Below, piece by piece: positions 57,975 through 64,000 of a stretch of 64,000 nucleotides of DNA (positions within the stretch are counted from its first letter, which is position 1; the number at the start of each line of letters is the position of its first letter). The position numbers and the translations under genes are program-made. Source of the stretch: Osmia lignaria lignaria. Its lineage: Eukaryota > Arthropoda > Insecta > Hymenoptera > Megachilidae. The stretch covers positions 6,537,501 through 6,601,500 of the forward strand of contig NC_135033.1 in assembly GCF_051020975.1 (NCBI RefSeq). Direction: 5' to 3'. Below the pieces are notes generated by a model, which ran no database searches, was not told the DNA's origin, and worked only from the letters and a program-made list of their open reading frames with translations.

Positions 57975-60900
57975 ATTGGTAGGCTATAAGCTTTAGAGAT
58001 TCTTGTTTCGAAACTGACGAAATTGGAATCAGGAAATGTTTCACGCAAAATTTTAACTATTTCCTATTATAGTATCGTGGAAAAAATAAATCAAACGTAG
58101 TCGGAATAGTTCAGGAGCAAGGCTTGGAAACTGATATCTATCTTGTCATTAATCAATCCATCTACCTACGTTACAATAAATTTTTGCCCTCCTGTTACCC
58201 TCCGTTTCACCTGGTTGACTCATGGCTGGCGTCCAATCTAATGGTAACCAGGCTGTTACGGATCGTGTCGAAGCGTTTGCTTCCCGCGGCACGAGGTCGG
58301 CCAATACCTTTCGTAACTTGCCCCGATGATATGCGACGAGCGCACCACCCGCGGCCATTATGAAATAACGATATATATATTCCGCGCGAGACGCGAGCAC
58401 GCCTCGAGTTCTGTATCGTGCTGTTACGATATACCCGTTCGTTCCGAGGAACACCAGGAATCGTGTTTCAACCGTGCTTCGTTCGCACCTACATACATAA
58501 GTACTCCGGCTACTCTCACGTATCCATTGTTCTTCATAAACATCCAAACGGTTTCTAATTTTTTCAAATTCCCATAAGAAGATTTTCAAAGATTTTAACG
58601 AAGAACGCTGCCAGCCCTTCGGTGCTCGAAAATGAATTCAAGCGAAGATAGGAGGAGCTTGCTTCTCATTATTTAAACCACCCCCAGGAAAAAGCGGTCT
58701 CGCGAACCGGTACCACCCCCTCACGAAGAATTAGCAAATCTAACGTAATAATTAAATTATCGCCGCGGCGAACCGTTCATGGCAGTTAAAGGCGCGTTGT
58801 TCGCCGCGGATCGTGCTAATGAACCGTCCCGCGCAAATGGCAGTGGGAATAAATTTGAATTTACATTACGTCCACGGTGGCGTGTAGCTGCCTGTCTGCG
58901 AACAGACGGATCCTCTTGATGAGCCGGCTTTGAAGAGCAAACGAGACGAGTGGAACGGGGCAAATAACGATCATCGCTGCTCGCAAATGAATTCAAATAC
59001 CGTTCTTATATGTTTATCGAATTGATATTTCAAATAAAATACTATTTAAATATTTTCTATGATGATTATTTCTTTTTAATTTAAAATAAAATTATTCATT
59101 TTCGAATGGCAAGAGCCAAGTTTATTTTTACCTAAATCTCTGAAATATGCTTTAATGATCAGATAAGATTTTTTATTTTAAAATCGAGGAGTATCGACAC
59201 CTTATCTACCTACTAGTTCCTGATTCAGTTATAGATGAATCAGAAACGATCAAAGGCTTGTTAATTAGTTTGCAGTCAATAACCGCTGGTCTATTAATAG
59301 GTTTCCGGTCTCTACGCGGCGTTTAAAATGCGAATCGAGGCGTTTACATAGATAACCGAGCACCCACCTAAATAATTATCCCCCTTAATTCGGAAATATA
59401 ACGAACGTCCGGCCGTGAGTATCGTCGTGGCACGGCCATAAACGCGCTACAAATATCTGACATTTACATCGTTGCATATTTATTGACGTCGCTTTGCATA
59501 AACGGTCCTGAATATACATGCGCGTCATCGAGGCGAATTTCATTGACTTCGAGAGCTCGCTTCGTGGGCAATTATACACGACTTCGTCGTAATGCGACAC
59601 ATTTGTATTTACATTTCATTTTCCCCCGGTCTCGCGCCTCCAATTTCTACGGCTAGTTAATTGCGCGCCTCCATAATGAATACCACGAATCTAACGCGTA
59701 ACAACGAAAAAAAAATAATCAAAAAAGAGCAGCATCACGCGTTCGCGGGTTAAGAAAGCAACTACGAACCGTGGGAGGAAGCCATTTAGAAACCTAATCC
59801 AATCTTGCTGCGAACAACTCGAGAACGTCTTTAATTGAGTACCACCAATCTCGACGTCTAGTGTCCTGGAGAACACGTATCCTGATCCTTGTTTCACCTG
59901 TACAATTCGAATTTTCTACGTTTGCAAAAACGAATGATTAAGCGCTTTTGACGAACAGACGATTAAGACACAAAATTTATCCTGTTACTTTGTAATTGAC
60001 TTGTTACATGCGAGTCTCGATTTTGAATGACGAAGAAGAAAATTTGGAATTTATGACAGATAAGCTGACAGATACGTTATATCAAAGTTGCACGCGTGTA
60101 CAGGGGATTAAATTAGAGAATCAAACACGATTGACAAGGATTAATCAACTCGGTGTCTAATAAAACCATGTTTTCATTGCAACATTTTCGAAGGAAGAAG
60201 AGAAAAATGAAAGGAAAGGGTAATAAGGAATAAAGACAAAGGTGACAGAAGCGGGAAGATTGCGAGAAAGTGCAACGCGAAGGATCACGAAAGGTATTAT
60301 CGCCTTATTTTCATTTCTGCGACCAGAGAACGTGTATCTTCGCGTAAAAGTTCAAGATGTCGATTACGAAATCGAATCCGCGTTGAGCCGTGCGTGGTGA
60401 GGTGCCAGGGTCGACACGTTTGAGATCGAGCTATCAGCCTGGCCGCTCTAACGAAGATCGATACATTCGTTAATTAACGAATAACCATTTTTTTTTCTCC
60501 ATCTCCTCTTCATCGTTCTTTCTCTCCCTTTAAATCTGCGTACACGCTTACGATGCTCGTGCAATTAAATCCGCGCGAGAGAGTGACGCACGAGCGCGAG
60601 GTCGTCGCTCGAACTAATTAGCACATTCCACGCGGACGATCTTACGAAACGTGAGATAGACGCTCTATAATAGGAGCGGTGATACCCACGTTGAAATAAT
60701 CGATACCCGACGATTTATTGCGCGGATTTTCGCGCGAACTCATTTATTACCGCGCGCAAATCGATGCCGATTTCTTCCGCAAAGAGAAAAGTCTTTCGAA
60801 GCTACTCGTTCGACCGAGTCCATACCCGTTTCGCGATTAATAAAAGATGATCTTTCAAACGCGTCACGAATCGCTGCGATATTAAATTGTTATACCCGAC

Positions 60901-62501
60901 TTCGTCAAAAAGAATTATGAAATTCTAACTGAAATGTAAGCCTTCGATATTGAATTAACCCTTTTGCAAACACCTAAAATTTGACATAGGTCCTTAGAAA
61001 TAAAAAAAACTATGGTTATAGCCATCTTTACGGCGAAAGTATTCAAATCTATGTTAATTTTAAACAAAATTATGTTTGAAATGTTTGAAACGTTACCTCC
61101 AAGTGTGTACTGAGCTTTAGCACACAGAAAGGATCGAAAACAAATAAATCGTTCGATGGGTTCTTTAAACGACGCGCTACAAACGAGGATCGAACATCAA
61201 TTTACCTTACATAATGGCGATGAAAAATTCTCGCCCGAGAAAAAGAGCGTCGAACCAAAACGATCGGTACGAGGCTGGCTAACCGAGCGTCGCTATCAAG
61301 ATCGTATTGCCTTCGACACCTGAGCCCAACAGCTATCCGGCACGTGTGAATTAACCCGAACACGATCCACCAGCGGGATGAAACCGATGTAATCCTAATT
61401 CGAATTTTTTCCATTTCGCGTTCGCCGGTATGGTGAAAGAGAGAACGGGCCACGCTTGCCGCGAGCCGAAGCGTGCAGCAGCTGACGCGAATTACGGGAA
61501 CTCTCATCTTTACAAAAGCGAATTGGCTCGGTAGAGTAAACACGTAGCGTTAGGTTAGCAGGTTAGCTCGTTATTTCACGGTGTACGCGTTAATCATTGC
61601 CTGTTCGCACGATCCGTACGAGGGATTTTTCGTGGCACGGAAATTGAGTCGATTAGCCGGTTGAAAAGTTCGTTTCCAGGCGTGCGGAGGAACGTTTGTA
61701 TCGCGAGCAAGGGCTGAATCTCGGTTACGTTGCTCGTCTAATAATTCAACCAACGCGCCTTCACGGTCCGTTTGCTCGATATTGTCTCATCGTAATGACG
61801 ACTCGTTGACCGCGATATGTTTCCGGAAAATCGCACGCGAAACGATCGCGATCGACGAACATTTTGACCGATCATGGATCGCGGTGAAGGTTTTATCCCC
61901 CTTTATTTCCTGTGTCTATAATTCAAGTAAATACCCAAGCATCCTCTTATCCATGCAAGGGTTAACCCGTCAACCTAATTTTCTACAATGTTTCAAGCTT
62001 ACCGAGAAAATAAATGAAAAATCCGCGAATCGAAGAAAATTGTGGTATCAAAAGCGGTAAAACAGCGGCGCTCGTACGTTTCTTTCGCTACATCCCTCTT
62101 TTTTTCATGTAGCTACGCTCGTTTCGTATTCCCGTGCGACCATCGGCCACGACGCCACCGTACATTCTAAGAGACTGACTCATCCGCGTGCAGTGCCTCT
62201 TCTTCATCGACACAGGACGCTCTACGTCTGGTCACGTCCCGTGGCACGGAGAGCTGCATTACGCACCCTTCGTACACGCTTCTATGCGCTGCGCTCTTAA
62301 CCAGGTGCCTGTGATGTATTATCTCTGGCGCGCAATGAGACCTGCTAACGCGGAACACGTCCGCTCTCGCATTACAATGAAGAAATGACGACGGCAATAA
62401 GCAACGGAAAGGGACGTTGGCGAGAGGAAATCCTCGATAATTCTATTCGCGATCCTTCGAATCCTACCTGACACTCGAGATCATGACTCAAACAGTCGGG
62501 G
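57975..62501. other. Gene-free stretch
   Basis: Apart from the lone terminus at 60955, no feature was recognised. The 146-codon minus ORF at 58149-58589 has no visible domain. Confidence 0.4.
60955..60985 (+). mobile_element. Lone TTAA-CCCTTTTGC terminus
   Basis: TTAACCCTTTTGCAAACACC resembles the MITE left ends, followed by AT-rich sequence. No right end was identified. Confidence 0.25.
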
Positions 62502-62541
62502 TATTTTTAAATATTTTTAAATATTTTTAAATATTTTTAAA
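62502..62541 (+). repeat. 10-base unit TATTTTTAAA repeated four times
   Basis: Four exact head-to-tail copies end ten bases before the TTAA MITE at 62552. Each unit contains TTTTTAAA, close to the MITE target TTAA. Confidence 0.8.
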
Positions 62542-62551
62542 GCGTCCATTT

Positions 62552-62860
62552 TTAATCCATAAACAGCGGAGCCTGGTTCAATCGAGTCCCAAATTTACAA
62601 AACATATGAGTCGTTTAATGCAAAACTGGTGTAAGTCAATTTTTTGCCTATTTAATTTAACACCGCATCTCGAATGCTTGAGCATCATTCTCCTTTTGGC
62701 AAAAGTGATGTAAGCATATTTTCATATGTTCAAAGATAGTATCAAGCTAAAATTAAATGAACAATTTTTTAACGAAAGAGTTTGAATTTTTCAAGAAACA
62801 GTGCAGAATTTAAAAAATTAAAATTGGGGCTGTCTCCTTGGTCCGCCGTCCAAGGGTTAA
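62552..62860 (+). mobile_element. TTAA-flanked MITE, 309 bases, largest GCGGAG-type copy
   Basis: The left end reads TTAA, TCCATAAACAGCGGAGCC. The right end read inverted is TTAA, CCCTTGGACGGCGGACC. It is the most complete of three relatives (19956, 43775). It has no ORF above noise, so it would depend on a transposase from elsewhere. Confidence 0.62.
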
Positions 62861-64000
62861 TGCTAAAATTCCCAAGTTTCATCCCTAATACTGATCAAAT
62901 GCCATCGGTAGCATAATTTCTGACATTCTTCGGGAAATTGAAAGTCTTCTCGGTTTCACCCGAGTGGACGGATCATCCATCACCGAGGATGATGTCTTTC
63001 GAGATCAGTGGACCGGGAGATCGCGACGAGATGCGATTACAGCTGATTCGTTGGTCGGATCCGGGCGCGTGTGTGGAACGGCCGATAAACGAGCGGTGTG
63101 GTTCGCGGCCAATGGCATAAATCTCGGTTCGCGAGGCACGTATGTGCGTGAGGTACGAGCCACGCACTGGGCGTGTCGCACGCAACGCCTGGCACGTGGA
63201 TAGCTGGATACGCATCGACGGCTTCTCTCGTGCTTGCATGAATCGTGTGCACTCGACTGAGTATGTGCAGTGCACCGCGTTGTTTCGCGCGTTTACACGC
63301 GATTCCAGATATGCACCGCCTTGTCTCGCTTTCCGGCGAGAAATTTCAGAAAAACGCGGACAAAACGGTGAATTTCATTAACACATTCGCTACCAGAGTC
63401 TGAGAAAAAAAATTTTGCACCACAGCCCAGGATATATTTTTTGTTAGACATGGTTCCTTTTAGGACTGAAAAATGTAATTATTTCTAGACCAAAGACATC
63501 TTACATCTATTTTATTATATTTAGCCCAACCATACTGTTTATTTGCAAAGTTGCAACACCCCAAATTTGTGGGAACAAGAATCGGTCCTTCTTGAGTACC
63601 AAACAATGAGCCTCGATGAATAGTCTAAGAGAAATTATTATGATTTCTAACTCTTTCGTTGTGATTTATATTGCAGAGAATTATTTTTGTCGAAAGAATT
63701 CGCTAATTTTGAAATAATTTTCTTTTGCACTAATTTTCGTATGAATCAGCAAGGTGACGGACAGGAAGACAGGAAAATGAGTAAAGAAAAAAAAGGTAAG
63801 ATTTGCTGGTTCGAGTTAGCAGGAGTCGGCCCTCCTGAGCGGCGTCCTGGTACGGAGGCTTGCCGGATACGCGTTCCCTGCATCTGTAACGAGGGATGCA
63901 CTTCTCCGACGCGGTGCGGCGCGTCGGTGGCAGCGTCGTTGCGCACGATGAATAAAAGCTCGACTCGTCGTGTATCGGCGGTCTGGCGCGCTCTCGCGCG
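62861..64000. other. Gene-free end of window
   Basis: It holds the dispersed repeat copy at 63378-63520. Sequence before it (62940-63370) and after 63800 is GC-rich with overlapping short ORFs only. Confidence 0.4.
63378..63520 (+). repeat. Dispersed repeat of about 150 bases, copy 2
   Basis: TTAACACATTCGCTACCAG, TTTTGCACCACAG, TTTTAGGACTGAAAAATGTA and CTAGACCAAAGACATC align with the copy at 29302-29453 in the same order and spacing. Similarity fades after about 63515. Confidence 0.6.

Noticed and set aside
61955..61972. GGGTTAACCC palindrome as two abutting TTAA elements
   Set aside because: No partner terminus was found on either side, so a ten-base palindrome by chance is the simpler reading.

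Overview
This window looks like nuclear DNA of an arthropod, most likely a hymenopteran insect such as a bee. The evidence is indirect. There is no operon-like packing of long ORFs. AT-rich stretches alternate every few hundred bases with GC-rich patches in which CpG is plentiful, so there is little sign of CpG depletion. Introns, where visible, are short with GT...AG ends. No 16S/23S-like, tRNA-like or CRISPR-like sequence was recognised. The species assignment is inference only.

Coding content is very low. I can support one protein-coding gene with a complete structure: a three-exon plus-strand gene at 51357-52061. It encodes a 134-residue, probably secreted protein of no family I recognise, with a 78-base and a 222-base intron. 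Downstream lie ATTAAA and AATAAA poly(A) signals and two overlapping hairpins. Two short ORFs (20491-20586 and 34810-34908) sit beside promoter-like sequence and are offered as weak candidates. The longer ORFs elsewhere, up to 197 codons, lie in GC-rich patches, overlap ORFs on the other strand, and lack recognisable domains or codon-like character. They are treated as chance.

The rest is intergenic or intronic DNA seeded with small non-autonomous transposon remnants. The clearest set starts and ends at TTAA, with termini beginning CCC or CAC, as expected of piggyBac-type MITEs. These lie at 4042-4222, 4996-5141, 16811-16902, 26155-26364, 43176-43279, 43775-43900, 53393-53528 and 62552-62860, with lone or decayed ends at 19956, 24891, 57801 and 60955. 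A related pair of about 150 bases lies at 29302-29453 and 63378-63520. Other elements are a 199-base element with ACAGGGTGTCCCA-like ends (30796-30994), two further ACAGGGTG ends (42417 and 55376), and a 222-base element with 16-base inverted ends (39347-39569). A 57-base core of unknown nature occurs three times: twice in tandem near 21.7-21.9 kb and once inverted at 57.9 kb.

Layout: 0-9 kb holds intergenic sequence with two MITEs and an imperfect duplication at 8660-9045. 9-30 kb is a gene-free mosaic with hairpins and repeats. 30-43 kb holds transposon ends and a CCAAT/CRE/E2F-like cluster at 34.7 kb. 43-51 kb is GC-rich and gene-free. 51.3-52.4 kb holds the single gene. 52.4-64 kb is repeat-containing intergenic DNA. 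No functional pathway links these parts. All calls come from reading the sequence without database searches.
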